Below are positions 20,068 through 27,893 of a DNA stretch of 64,000 nucleotides, one piece after another. The notes beneath the pieces are model-generated. The model saw only the letters and a program-made list of their open reading frames with translations. It did no database searches and was not told where the DNA came from. Position numbers and translations under genes: made by a program. The DNA is from Aquibium sp. ELW1220 (lineage in GTDB: Bacteria; Pseudomonadota; Alphaproteobacteria; Rhizobiales; Rhizobiaceae), in contig NZ_JAOAOQ010000006.1 of the NCBI RefSeq assembly GCF_030398385.1, forward strand, positions 124,001 through 188,000. Reading direction: 5' to 3'. How positions within the stretch are numbered: position 1 is the first letter of the stretch; each line of letters starts with the position of its first letter.

Positions 20068-20460
20068 CTACCGTGGCCCCGGGGCGGTGTCGCGCGCGGC
20101 GTCGCGCAGGGCGCCCTGCACCAGCGCCTGCAGCGCTTCGGAGGCGCGGGCCACGCGCGCGAGCGCCGCTTCCACCGCCGCTTCGTCGCGCGGCGTGGCG
20201 GCAAGCGTCTCGCCAAGGGCGAGATGCGCCTGGCGCAGTTCGCGGATCGTCCGTCGCGCCGCGGGCCGGTCCTCCCGCAGGGCCTGCCGGAACGCGGTCC
20301 TGAACTCCGCCGGGTAGGACCGGGCGACCATGCCGAGGGCCTCGCCGCCGAAACGGTCGCGGACGGCCTTCATGATGAAACCCGCCAGGAAGAAGTTCGC
20401 GAACAGGGAAAGGCCGAGCGCCGAAACCAGGAGGATGCGGCCCCAGGACAGGCGTCTCAC
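20068..20460 (-). CDS. Periplasmic metal-sensor-like protein (CnrX/ZraP type)
   Basis: 130 residues. One N-terminal membrane anchor (ILLVSALGLSLFANFFLAGF) precedes an all-alpha, Arg/Ala/Glu-rich periplasmic domain (REDRPAARRTIRELRQAHLA), the layout of CnrX/ZraP/CpxP-like heavy-metal or envelope-stress sensors. The ATG at 20460 overlaps the anti-sigma stop by four bases, so the two are co-translated. In CnrYXH-type systems the sensor, the anti-sigma protein and the ECF sigma factor form one signalling chain, which fits this three-gene order. The inducing signal is unknown; no metal ligand cluster stands out. Confidence 0.75.
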   Translation of the reverse strand: MRRLSWGRILLVSALGLSLFANFFLAGFIMKAVRDRFGGEALGMVARSYPAEFRTAFRQALREDRPAARRTIRELRQAHLALGETLAATPRDEAAVEAALARVARASEALQALVQGALRDAARDTAPGPR

Positions 20461-20765
20461 AGCGTTTCGTCCCCCATCAGCGCGGCAAGGCCGAGATTGC
20501 CCGTCGCCAGCCGCATCAGGGCGACGTCGAGCTCGTCGTCGATCATCAGCGCGGCGACACCATAGCCGGATGCCGATGCGAACGTGATCGCGAGGGCCGC
20601 GAAGGCCGTGGCGAACCGCGGCGTCAGAATACGCGCCGGGCTGAACCCGGGCGTCCGGCCACCCGAAGCGGCGAGCCGTGCCGCCAGAGCGCGCTTCAGC
20701 GCGGTTTCATCGGTCGGCATGTCGATCGCCTGCCGCAGCAGCGCATCGAATTCCTCGTCCTTCAT
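20457..20765 (-). CDS. Putative anti-sigma factor
   Basis: 102 residues from ATG 20765, chosen because GAGGAGG lies five bases upstream; an upstream ATG pair at 20789 is weaker. A cytoplasmic N-terminal half (MKDEEFDALLRQAIDMP) is followed by one membrane-like segment (FATAFAALAITFASASGYGVAALM) and a short outer tail. This is the shape of CnrY-type anti-sigma proteins. It lies between an ECF sigma gene and a periplasmic sensor, so it most likely holds the sigma factor at the membrane. No zinc-binding HxxxCxxC is present, so it is not of the ZAS class. Confidence 0.7.
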   Translation of the reverse strand: MKDEEFDALLRQAIDMPTDETALKRALAARLAASGGRTPGFSPARILTPRFATAFAALAITFASASGYGVAALMIDDELDVALMRLATGNLGLAALMGDETL

Positions 20766-20790
20766 GCGGGCCTCCTCGTCTTGCATCATC

Positions 20791-20885
20791 TAAAGCATGT
20801 CTCCCGAAAGTGGGCACCGGTTTCGGGTGACAGACATGCGCGAAAACGCGTGCGGAGCGAATCTGAAAGATCGCGACACGCTCTA
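20791..20885. repeat. RIME-like rhizobial intergenic mosaic repeat
   Basis: Two consecutive imperfect palindromes. The first is GCATGTCTCCCGAAAGTGGG onward to GACATGC (20795-20839, inner pair CCCGAAA/TTTCGGG). The second covers about 20847-20885 and contains GAATCTGAAAGATCGCGACA. The order and these strings match the two-palindrome mosaic elements common between genes of Rhizobiales. It fills the sigma/anti-sigma gap, and its end supplies the sigma stop codon (TAG, minus strand, 20883-20885). Confidence 0.8.
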
Positions 20886-21455
20886 TGCTCTGTCGACCGT
20901 TTCGCGCAGGGTCCGGCGCGCCCTGACCAGCAATTGTTCGACGGAGCCGCGGCTCGTGTCCATCGCCTTTGCGATGTCGGGCGTGTCCAGGCCCGCCGCC
21001 ACCGACAGGAGCAGCGCCATCCTCTGCCGGGCCGGCAGTTCCGAAATGCCCCGGCGGGCGAGCGCAAGCGCCTGCCGACCGGAGAGGATGGCCTCGGCGT
21101 CCGGCGCGTCGGCGGCAATCTGGCGGGTATCGTCGTCGAGACCGAAGAAGGCCAGTACGGCGCGCCGACGGCCGATGTCGGTGCAGCGGTTGGCCGCGAT
21201 CCGATAGAGCCAGGTCGAAGCCTTCCCGCGCCCCGGGTCGAAGCCTGAAGCCTTGCGCCAGACCGTGAGGAAGACCTCCTGCGCCACGTCCGCGCCGTCC
21301 TCGGCATTGCCCAGGAAGCGGGCGGCGAAAATGCGGATGCCGCGTCCGTGCCGGTCGGCCAGCGCGGAAAAGGCGCGCTGGTCGCCCGAAGCGATGCGCT
21401 CCAGCAGAAGGGCGTCGGGATCGCGTTGCGTTTCGTCGGTCGGCACGACACCCAC
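20883..21455 (-). CDS. ECF-family RNA polymerase sigma factor
   Basis: 190 residues from GTG 21455. Region 2 reads AFSALADRHGRGIRIFAARF with DVAQEVFLTVWRKA, and region 4 reads LPARQRMALLLSVAAGLDTP with IAKAMDTSRGSVEQLLVRAR. It lacks a sigma-3 domain, as expected for ECF factors that direct extracytoplasmic stress regulons. The neighbouring anti-sigma and periplasmic sensor genes lie downstream on the same strand across a repeat element. Likely targets include its own operon and perhaps the secreted-protein genes at 21480-22362, but no shared promoter motif could be established. Confidence 0.92.
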   Translation of the reverse strand: MGVVPTDETQRDPDALLLERIASGDQRAFSALADRHGRGIRIFAARFLGNAEDGADVAQEVFLTVWRKASGFDPGRGKASTWLYRIAANRCTDIGRRRAVLAFFGLDDDTRQIAADAPDAEAILSGRQALALARRGISELPARQRMALLLSVAAGLDTPDIAKAMDTSRGSVEQLLVRARRTLRETVDRA

Positions 21456-21479
21456 ACCAGTCCGCCGGAACCGCTCTTG

Positions 21480-21860
21480 TCAACGGCGGATGCGGCGTAC
21501 CCCGTAGACGGTGTTGCCCTCGGGACCGGTGATCGCGCGCACGGACCGGACGTTGCCATGGGGCCCGCGGGCGACGGCACGGCTGCCGGTGTAGACGTCG
21601 CCGCCCGGCGTCACGCCGGCGGTGCTGCGGGCGCAGCGGTCGACGATGCCGTCGAAGCAGGTCGTCGAGGTCGAGACCGCGGCGCCGTTCGGTCCGGTCG
21701 CGGTCACCGAGCCGGAATACAGCCGCCCGTCGACCGTGGCGGATCGCGAAACGGTTCCGCCATTGGGGCCGGTCCATTCGCCCGCGAATGCCGCGCCAGG
21801 CAGGGCGAGGAGCCAGGCCCCGGCAAGGGTGGTGATCAGTGGCTTGCAGATGAGGGTCAT
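21480..21860 (-). CDS. Secreted GPNG-repeat protein
   Basis: 126 residues from ATG 21860, which follows GGAAAGGAAATCGAC. A clear signal peptide (LITTLAGAWLLALPGAAFA, cleavage before GEW) precedes a mature part with four repeats of a T/S-x-T-G-P-N/H-G motif (WTGPNGGTVSRSATV, ATGPNGAAVSTSTT, ARGPHGNVRSVRAI and ITGPEGNTVYGVRR), suggesting a small beta-repeat protein. It belongs to uncharacterised exported proteins of proteobacteria. The next gene in the same direction is the ECF sigma gene, 24 bases on; the upstream gene encodes an exported EF-hand protein. Two cysteines could form a disulfide. The function is unknown. Confidence 0.75.
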   Translation of the reverse strand: MTLICKPLITTLAGAWLLALPGAAFAGEWTGPNGGTVSRSATVDGRLYSGSVTATGPNGAAVSTSTTCFDGIVDRCARSTAGVTPGGDVYTGSRAVARGPHGNVRSVRAITGPEGNTVYGVRRIRR

Positions 21861-21921
21861 GTCGATTTCCTTTCCGTCGGTTGGTCTGGTTGGGAGGGGA
21901 ATTGCCAGAGGTCCGTCAGTG

Positions 21922-22362
21922 TCACCGGTGGCGAAACAGGCCGGCACCACCGCCCAGATCGGCAAGTTCGGTCGCGGTCAGTTTGCCGTCGCCATCGGCG
22001 TCGGCGCGGTCGAAGAAGGCCGACCGGCTCCGCAATTCGGCGGACGTGAGGCGGCCGTCGCCATCGGCGTCCATGCGGCGGAACAGCATGCCAGCCCGGC
22101 CCCGCATCATCGAAGCGCGATCGTCCATCGCGGCGCGAAGGTCTTCGATCTCGGCCTTGTCGATCGCGCCGTCACCGTTGCGATCCGCGCGTTCGAAAGC
22201 AAAGGCGCGCAACGCATCCAATTCGGCCCGAGAGATGACGCCGTCGCCATCCCGGTCGGCCAGGGCAATGAGACGCCGACCCTGCGGCTCGGCCGCGCCG
22301 GCGGCTTCAATGGCCCCGGCGGCAGCGAGCAGGACGACGGTCGCAGCAGTCAGTTTCCGCAT
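21922..22362 (-). CDS. Exported EF-hand calcium-binding protein
   Basis: 146 residues from ATG 22362 (GAGG seven bases upstream; another ATG at 22377 is possible). A signal peptide (KLTAATVVLLAAAGAIEAAGA) is followed by four EF-hand loops: DRDGDGVISRAEL, DRNGDGAIDKAEI, DADGDGRLTSAEL and DADGDGKLTATEL, each with the 1-3-5-12 ligands. It should bind calcium in the periplasm or outside the cell. It lies 61 bases upstream of the GPNG-repeat gene and may be co-transcribed with it and the sigma operon. The role is unknown; calmodulin-like periplasmic proteins are common in rhizobia. Confidence 0.9.
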   Translation of the reverse strand: MRKLTAATVVLLAAAGAIEAAGAAEPQGRRLIALADRDGDGVISRAELDALRAFAFERADRNGDGAIDKAEIEDLRAAMDDRASMMRGRAGMLFRRMDADGDGRLTSAELRSRSAFFDRADADGDGKLTATELADLGGGAGLFRHR

Positions 22363-22667
22363 CTTGGTACCTCGCATCGCGGTTTCGATGCTCCTGATAC
22401 GAGGCTGGCCTCCGCCTCCTACGCCGCGCCGCCGGCTTTTTTTCAAACGACTGGAAGCCATGCGTCCGGCCTGGCTCCGGTGCCGGTTTCAGATGGTCAT
22501 GACCTCTTTCCGGTCGCTCCGCCCGCGATACGGCCCCGCGGCCACCCGGCTTCGGGGGCGGTCGCTTGGCGCGACGATGATTGCCCGTCCCTGCCGCGCC
22601 CCGGAGGGTTGCCCTTGCGGTATTCCCTCAATACGATCGGCGCTCGATCAGGGAGAATGGCAGCGCG
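22363..22667. other. Divergent intergenic region, 305 bases, no gene
   Basis: Lies between the divergent EF-hand and CHAT genes. It holds a T run (CTTTTTTTC, 22438-22446) and no convincing ribosome site plus frame. Presumably it contains two outward promoters, none of which matches a strong consensus. Confidence 0.5.
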
Positions 22668-24035
22668 GTGGCTCGGACCGGGAAAGTTGGAACGGGCGCA
22701 GCCGCCATTTTGCTCTGGATCGGCTTTCTCTTCTCGATGGGACCCGCTTTAGCGATCGACGACGAGAGCGAGCCGCTCTGCCCGATCTCCATGCGGGAGG
22801 CGATCACACTCGAGCAGAACCAGATCGAGCACCTCTTTAGGGAGCGGGGTCTTCTCTATCTTGCACCGAAGCTGGCGGAAGACCTGCAGCTGAGCGTCGA
22901 AACCTATCTCACGCACAAACAGTCCCCCGGCGATCCACGCGACCGGGCGCTCCTCTTCTTCATCGGCAACTCCGAGACCTTGTGCGCCATGTACTGGCGC
23001 GTCGGAGACGATCCGCGCTTCAACCTCTTCATCATCGAACAGCTCGCCGTCGCCCCCGCCGATATCGTGCCGCTGATCGACGACCTCGTTGTGGAGATGC
23101 AGAGCAGTTCGGCGGGCGTCCTCCGCCAGGCCCGGCCGAAGATCGGCGAAAGCCTTCCGCGTGGAGCAAGTCCCGTGAGGGCCCGTCGCGGCCGGCCTGC
23201 AGAACAGATCCTCGCCGAGCTGTCGCAGATCCTTTTCCCGGGCCGGATAGGCGCGCACGTCCAGGGACTGGCAAGCCTGACGGTCATCCCCTGCCTCAAC
23301 ATCGGGATCGTCCCGTTTGCGGCCATGGATCCCGACGGCGACAGGGTTCCGCTGGTGGAAACCACCGTCGTCAATGTCGAGGCCGAACTGCGCCACGTCT
23401 ACGAAAACCGCGCTTTCGGCTGGAACGGCATCATCGGTTCAGCCGTGGTTTTCGGAGATCCGGACGCCGGGTCCGATCCCGAATGGTCCTTTCCACGCCT
23501 GCCCGGCGCACAGCGCGAAGCGATCGCCGTGGCAGAGCGGCTCGGCGCGGAGGCCGTCCTGGGAGAAGCGGCGACATCCCGGCGGATGATCGATGACATC
23601 CGGCAAGCCGACTACATCCACATCGCGGCACACGGCCTGAGCAGTGTGGAGAGCCCGCTCGACGGCAGTTTCCTGGCGCTGACGGGCGGCAGGCTGACGG
23701 CCCGTTCCATCCAGGCTCTCGACCTCTACAAGTCGCCCCTGGTGGTTCTGAGCGCCTGCCAGACCGGGCTGGGCGGCCCGCTGGATGCCGGTATCGTCGG
23801 CCTCGCCCGCGGCTTCGTCATCGCCGGTGCCATCGGCACCGTCGCCACCTTGTGGAACGTCGATGACGATGTGACGGCCCTGCTGATGATGGACTTCGTC
23901 GCCAACCTGCAGACGATGAACCCGCTGGATGCGCTGCGCACGGCGCAGCAGCGCGTAAGGTCTCTGTATCAGCACCCGAGATACTGGTCGGGCTTCATGT
24001 TCTTCGGCTCGCGCACCATCACTTCGCCGGGCTGA
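22668..24035 (+). CDS. Exported CHAT-domain (caspase-like) protease
   Basis: 455 residues from GTG 22668 (GGGAG 12 bases upstream). The N-terminus reads as a signal peptide (TGAAAILLWIGFLFSMGPALA). The C-terminal CHAT domain (about residues 200-450) has the catalytic dyad His322 (YIHIAAHGLSS) and Cys364 (VVLSACQTGLGG), and the family pattern GLARGFVIAGAIGTVATLW with YWSGFMFFG at the end. CHAT proteases are clan CD cysteine peptidases, usually fused to TPRs; here the N-terminal half has no clear TPR. An exported location separates it from the cytoplasmic STAND protein 2.6 kb away. The substrate is unknown. Confidence 0.87.
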   Translation: MARTGKVGTGAAAILLWIGFLFSMGPALAIDDESEPLCPISMREAITLEQNQIEHLFRERGLLYLAPKLAEDLQLSVETYLTHKQSPGDPRDRALLFFIGNSETLCAMYWRVGDDPRFNLFIIEQLAVAPADIVPLIDDLVVEMQSSSAGVLRQARPKIGESLPRGASPVRARRGRPAEQILAELSQILFPGRIGAHVQGLASLTVIPCLNIGIVPFAAMDPDGDRVPLVETTVVNVEAELRHVYENRAFGWNGIIGSAVVFGDPDAGSDPEWSFPRLPGAQREAIAVAERLGAEAVLGEAATSRRMIDDIRQADYIHIAAHGLSSVESPLDGSFLALTGGRLTARSIQALDLYKSPLVVLSACQTGLGGPLDAGIVGLARGFVIAGAIGTVATLWNVDDDVTALLMMDFVANLQTMNPLDALRTAQQRVRSLYQHPRYWSGFMFFGSRTITSPG

Positions 24036-24259
24036 CGATCAGCTTCCCGAATTCCGCCGGAGCCGGCCGAAAGTGTTGCCGCGCGGAAGTCATGGCAGGC
24101 GTTCCCTTTCTCCGCGTCATGATTTCGTGATGGAACGGCTTTGGGCGCGGCGAATTGTTCGTGGCAAGTCGCCACAACGGCGAATGGATCAGACCAATCG
24201 CGACCGCGCCGAAAGGCGCAGCGACGCCGCGGTGAGCGCGGCGACAGGAGACCTGTACC

Positions 24260-24655
24260 ATGAAGCATCTCACCGCAGCCGCCGCGTTCACCGCCATCGT
24301 CGCCGTCAGCGCCGCAGCCATCGCCGCGCAGGATCACGTCCGCCCGAATGCAGAACCCTCCCCGGAACGTTTCGCCTATACCGAGACGGCGGCATCGTCC
24401 GTTCCCGGACCTTCGGCATCCAGCCTCAACCTGTGCGGCGAGCGCGATCAGATGGTCCGCGATCTCGACCGCGAGTTCCGGGAACAGCCGCTGGCCTCGG
24501 GGCTGGTCGACAAGGACGCGGTGATGGAGATCTTCGTCTCTCCGGGCGGCACCTGGACGATTCTCGCCACCGGCACCGACGGCCTGTCCTGCGTGATGGC
24601 TGTCGGCGAGGGCTTCGACACCGCCGCTCCCCGCGTGGCCGGCGCGGGTGCCTGA
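24260..24655 (+). CDS. Small exported protein of unknown function
   Basis: 131 residues with a clear signal peptide (MKHLTAAAAFTAIVAVSAAA, cleavage near AIAAQ). The mature part holds CGERDQMVRDLDREFREQ, a domain ending in SPGGTWTILATGTDGLSCVM, and two cysteines. Proteins of this type are widespread in rhizobia but uncharacterised. ATG 24260 follows ACAGGAG. The 224-base gap from the CHAT gene contains a small palindrome (GTGGC-N5-GCCAC, 24161-24175), so it likely has its own promoter. It is convergent with the gntR gene. Confidence 0.75.
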   Translation: MKHLTAAAAFTAIVAVSAAAIAAQDHVRPNAEPSPERFAYTETAASSVPGPSASSLNLCGERDQMVRDLDREFREQPLASGLVDKDAVMEIFVSPGGTWTILATGTDGLSCVMAVGEGFDTAAPRVAGAGA

Positions 24656-24685
24656 TCGGGCGCCCGTCAAGAAGCGTGGCGACAC

Positions 24686-25342
24686 TCACCGCCGGGCCGC
24701 CGCTTCGGCGTGCCCCCTCAGCAGCGCCATGAGCCGCACTGACTGAAGCCCTGCGCGTTCGTCGTCGCCGTCGAGGATCGCCCGGATCACCGCCACATGG
24801 TGCTCCGCCGCGACCGCCAGCCCCGTGTCCGCCTTGTATCGAAACCAGAAGCGGCGGCTGTGGGTCTGAAGCGGAGCGGCGAGACGGGCCGCAAACGGGT
24901 TGTCGGCGGCGAGCGCCATCGCTTCGTCCAGCCCCTTGTCGGCTTCCATGAAGGCGATCACGTTGCCGCTGATCACGGCCCGCTGCATCGCTCCCGCCGC
25001 CTCCGAAAACAGAACCGCCGCATCCTGCGTCGCGCGCCGCGCAGCGGCGCGCGCCATGGCGACCTCCACCCCTTCCCGCGCCTCGACGACGCGCAGCCAG
25101 TCGCCCGGATCGAGCGGGGCCACTGCGATGCCCGCCCGGGGCCGGATCTCCAGAAGCCCTTCCCATGCGAGCCGCTGGATGGCTTCGCGCACAGGCGTTC
25201 GGCCAAGTTGCAGCCGCTCGATCAGCGCGCCCTCCGTGGTCGTCGACCCGGGTGCGAGATCGAGGATGACGATCATCCGCTCCAGTGCCCGGTAGGCGCG
25301 GACTGCCGCCGGCTGCTGGGTGGCAAGGCCGCTGTGCTTCAT
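24686..25342 (-). CDS. GntR-family (FadR/FCD) transcriptional regulator
   Basis: 218 residues. The N-terminal winged helix has GSTTTEGALIERLQLGRTPV with REAIQRLAWEGLLEI. The FCD effector domain (about 90-215) has the metal-binding arrangement ending HHVAVIRAILDGD. It is divergent from the FAD dehydrogenase and hydroxyproline epimerase genes, so it very likely controls them, responding to hydroxyproline or its catabolites. The two GATATATC boxes at 25410-25428 in the shared region are the candidate operator. Confidence 0.92.
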   Translation of the reverse strand: MKHSGLATQQPAAVRAYRALERMIVILDLAPGSTTTEGALIERLQLGRTPVREAIQRLAWEGLLEIRPRAGIAVAPLDPGDWLRVVEAREGVEVAMARAAARRATQDAAVLFSEAAGAMQRAVISGNVIAFMEADKGLDEAMALAADNPFAARLAAPLQTHSRRFWFRYKADTGLAVAAEHHVAVIRAILDGDDERAGLQSVRLMALLRGHAEAAARR

Positions 25343-25409
25343 GCCCTCCGCCCTCCGGTTCGTTTGCCCTGTCCGCCGTCGACGCCATTTGACGGCACTG
25401 CTGCCGCCA

Positions 25410-25428
25410 GATATATCAGTGATATATC
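25410..25428. promoter_or_regulatory. Candidate GntR operator
   Basis: Two copies of the self-palindromic box GATATATC separated by three bases (AGT), making a near-perfect 19-bp dyad. It is the only AT-rich patch between gntR (start 25342) and the FAD dehydrogenase (start 25453). FadR-type regulators bind such short dyads. Confidence 0.6.
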
Positions 25429-25452
25429 AAACCGCGATCGAGTGCGAAAGAC

Positions 25453-26715
25453 ATGGAAGCCAGAGGTTCGGCCGGAACGTCCGCTGGCATTGTGGTTGTC
25501 GGCGCCGGCATCGTCGGCATCTGCACCGCCATCCGCCTCGCCGGACAGGGCGCATCCGTCACCGTCGTCGACCGCACCGGCATCTGCGAGGAGACGAGTT
25601 CCGGCAACGCCGCAGCCTTCGCCTTCTCCGACGTCCTCCCTCTGGCCCAGAAGGGCATGATTCGCAACCTGCCGAAATGGCTGGCCGATCCGCTTGGACC
25701 GCTCTCCATCCCGCCCTCCTACATGCCGCGGCTCGCCCCTTGGCTATTCCGTTTCTGGCGCGCCGGCCGCACCGCGGTCTACGAGCCGGCGCTGGCGGCA
25801 CAGGCGGGCCTGATGAAACTTGCGGAGGCGGAGTGGATGGCGCTGATGGACGCCAGCGGCACGCGGAACATGCTGCGCGAGGACGGCTCGCTCGAACTCT
25901 ACGAGAACGAAGCCGAGTTCGCCGCCGGCCTGACCGGCTGGGCGGCGCGCAAGCGCTTCGGCATCGAGTTCCGCCATGTCGAGGGCGCGGACCTGTCGGC
26001 CTTGCAGCCCGGCCTCTCCCCGCAATTCGTCAAGGGCACCTTCGTGCCGGGCTGGAAGACGGTCTCCGATCCGAAGCTGCTCGGCAAGGCGCTCTGGGCG
26101 CATGCGGAGAGCCTCGGCGTCCGCTTCCGCCAGGGCGAGGCGACGGGCGTGGAGGCCGGGCCGGGCGGCGCGCGGCTGACGCTGCGCGACAGCACGTCGA
26201 TGGACGCCTCGAAGCTGGTGATTGCGGCCGGCGCCTGGTCGCATCGCCTCGCCCGGCAGCTCGGCGACCGCATCCCGCTCGAGACGGAGCGCGGCTACAA
26301 CACCACCCTGCCGCCCGGCGCCTTCAACGTGCGGCGCCAGCTCATCTTCTCGGGTCACGGCTTCGTCGTCACGCCCCTCGAGACGGGCCTGCGCATCGGC
26401 GGCGCCGTGGAGCTGGCGGGCCTCGACGCTCCGCCCAACTATGCCCGCTCGAAGGCCATGCTGGAGAAGACGACGCGCTTCCTGCCCGGTCTGCGCACCG
26501 AGGGCGGGCGCGAGTGGATGGGCTATCGCCCCTCGCTCCCGGACTCGCTGCCGGTCATCGGCCGCGCCTCGCGGAGCGGCCACGTCTTCTACGCCTTCGG
26601 CCACGGCCATCTCGGTCTCACGCAGGCCGCCGCCACCGCCCGCTTGATCGCGGACCTGGCTTCGGGCAAGCCCGCAGCCATCGACCTGTCGCCGTTCAGC
26701 CCGCTCCGCTTCTGA
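25453..26715 (+). CDS. FAD-dependent D-amino acid (hydroxyproline) dehydrogenase
   Basis: 420 residues of the DadA/DAO fold. An N-terminal FAD loop is at residues 14-22 (VVVGAGIVG) with VVDRTGICEETSSGNAAAF, and the C-terminal FAD contact reads GHVFYAFGHGHLGLTQAAAT. It lies directly upstream of a 4-hydroxyproline epimerase, so its likely substrate is cis-4-hydroxy-D-proline, oxidised to a pyrroline carboxylate with electrons passed to the respiratory chain. General D-amino acid dehydrogenase activity is the alternative. The deaminase and semialdehyde dehydrogenase steps are not in this window. Confidence 0.85.
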   Translation: MEARGSAGTSAGIVVVGAGIVGICTAIRLAGQGASVTVVDRTGICEETSSGNAAAFAFSDVLPLAQKGMIRNLPKWLADPLGPLSIPPSYMPRLAPWLFRFWRAGRTAVYEPALAAQAGLMKLAEAEWMALMDASGTRNMLREDGSLELYENEAEFAAGLTGWAARKRFGIEFRHVEGADLSALQPGLSPQFVKGTFVPGWKTVSDPKLLGKALWAHAESLGVRFRQGEATGVEAGPGGARLTLRDSTSMDASKLVIAAGAWSHRLARQLGDRIPLETERGYNTTLPPGAFNVRRQLIFSGHGFVVTPLETGLRIGGAVELAGLDAPPNYARSKAMLEKTTRFLPGLRTEGGREWMGYRPSLPDSLPVIGRASRSGHVFYAFGHGHLGLTQAAATARLIADLASGKPAAIDLSPFSPLRF

Positions 26716-26750
26716 GACGATCCCGCAACCGAACCTCTGCGAGTCCCGCC

Positions 26751-27752
26751 ATGGCGCGCCATTCCTTCCACTGCATCGACGGCCACACCTGCGGCAACCC
26801 GGTTCGCCTCGTCGCAGGCGGGGGGCCGTTGCTCAGCGGTTCCACCATGATGGAGCGGCGCGCGCATTTCCTGGCGGAGTTCGACTGGATCCGCACCGGC
26901 CTGATGTTCGAGCCGCGCGGCCACGACATGATGTCGGGCTCCATTCTCTATCCGCCGACGCGCGAGGATTGCGACATCGGCATCCTGTTCATCGAGACCT
27001 CCGGCTGCCTGCCGATGTGCGGGCATGGCACCATCGGCACGGTGACGATGGCGATCGAGCACGGCCTCGTGCGGCCGAAGACCCCGGGCGTGCTCCGCCT
27101 CGACACGCCAGCCGGGCTCGTCATCGCCGAGTACCGTCAGGACGGCGCGTATGTGGAGGAGGTCCGCATCACCAACGTCCCGTCCTTCCTGCATTCCACG
27201 GCACTGACGGTCGAGTGCCCGGACCTCGGGACGCTGACGGTGGACGTGGCCTATGGCGGAAACTTCTATGCCATCGTCGAGCCGCAGGCGAATTACCGCG
27301 ACATGGCCGACCATTCGGCCGGACAGCTGATCGGCTGGAGCCCGGTGCTGCGCCGGCGGTTGAACGAGGCCTACGTCTTCGAGCACCCGGACAATCCGTC
27401 GATCCGCGGCCTGTCGCACATCCTGTGGACGGGGAAGCCGACCGTGGAGGGCGCACATGCCCGCAACGCCGTCTTCTACGGTGACAAGGCGATCGATCGT
27501 TCCCCCTGCGGCACCGGCACGTCGGCGCGCATGGCGCAGCTCCACGCCAAGGGCAGGCTCAAGGTCGGCGACGACTTCGTCCACGAGTCGATCATCGGCT
27601 CGCTGTTCAAGGGACGCGTGGAAGGCGAGCTCGATCTCGCGGGCGGCAGGGCGATCATCCCCTCCGTCGGCGGCTGGGCGCGGATGACCGGCTACAACAC
27701 CATCTTCATCGACGACCGCGATCCCTTCGCCCGCGGATTCGTGGTGGCGTGA
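26751..27752 (+). CDS. 4-hydroxyproline 2-epimerase (proline racemase family)
   Basis: 333 residues. Both catalytic cysteines are present: C90 in GCLPMCGHGTIG and C253 in DRSPCGTGTSARMA. Two cysteines mark an epimerase rather than the Cys/Thr trans-3-hydroxyproline dehydratase. The H-G motif after C90 and the context favour trans-4-hydroxy-L-proline as substrate, giving cis-4-hydroxy-D-proline. It starts at ATG 26751, 35 bases after the FAD dehydrogenase stop, and forms an operon with it under the divergent GntR regulator. Confidence 0.92.
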   Translation: MARHSFHCIDGHTCGNPVRLVAGGGPLLSGSTMMERRAHFLAEFDWIRTGLMFEPRGHDMMSGSILYPPTREDCDIGILFIETSGCLPMCGHGTIGTVTMAIEHGLVRPKTPGVLRLDTPAGLVIAEYRQDGAYVEEVRITNVPSFLHSTALTVECPDLGTLTVDVAYGGNFYAIVEPQANYRDMADHSAGQLIGWSPVLRRRLNEAYVFEHPDNPSIRGLSHILWTGKPTVEGAHARNAVFYGDKAIDRSPCGTGTSARMAQLHAKGRLKVGDDFVHESIIGSLFKGRVEGELDLAGGRAIIPSVGGWARMTGYNTIFIDDRDPFARGFVVA

Positions 27753-27893
27753 TGCTCCGGCGCTTCGTCATGCAACCGCCACAATCCCGATCACGTCCGC
27801 AAGAATCTTCGAACGATCGCCCCTTTCGTCGCATTATATCCTGTCCTTCCATCGTTACCGGCGATTATAGGAAAGGACATTGCGATAGGCCAG

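Noticed and set aside
24036-24259. Gene in the gap between the CHAT and secreted-protein genes
   Set aside because: No frame with a ribosome site and recognisable protein; only a five-base dyad (24161-24175) was seen.
17165-24655. A complete phage-defence island
   Set aside because: Only a STAND protein and an exported CHAT protease are suggestive; no nuclease, CBASS, retron, restriction or integrase gene is present, so a defined system cannot be claimed.
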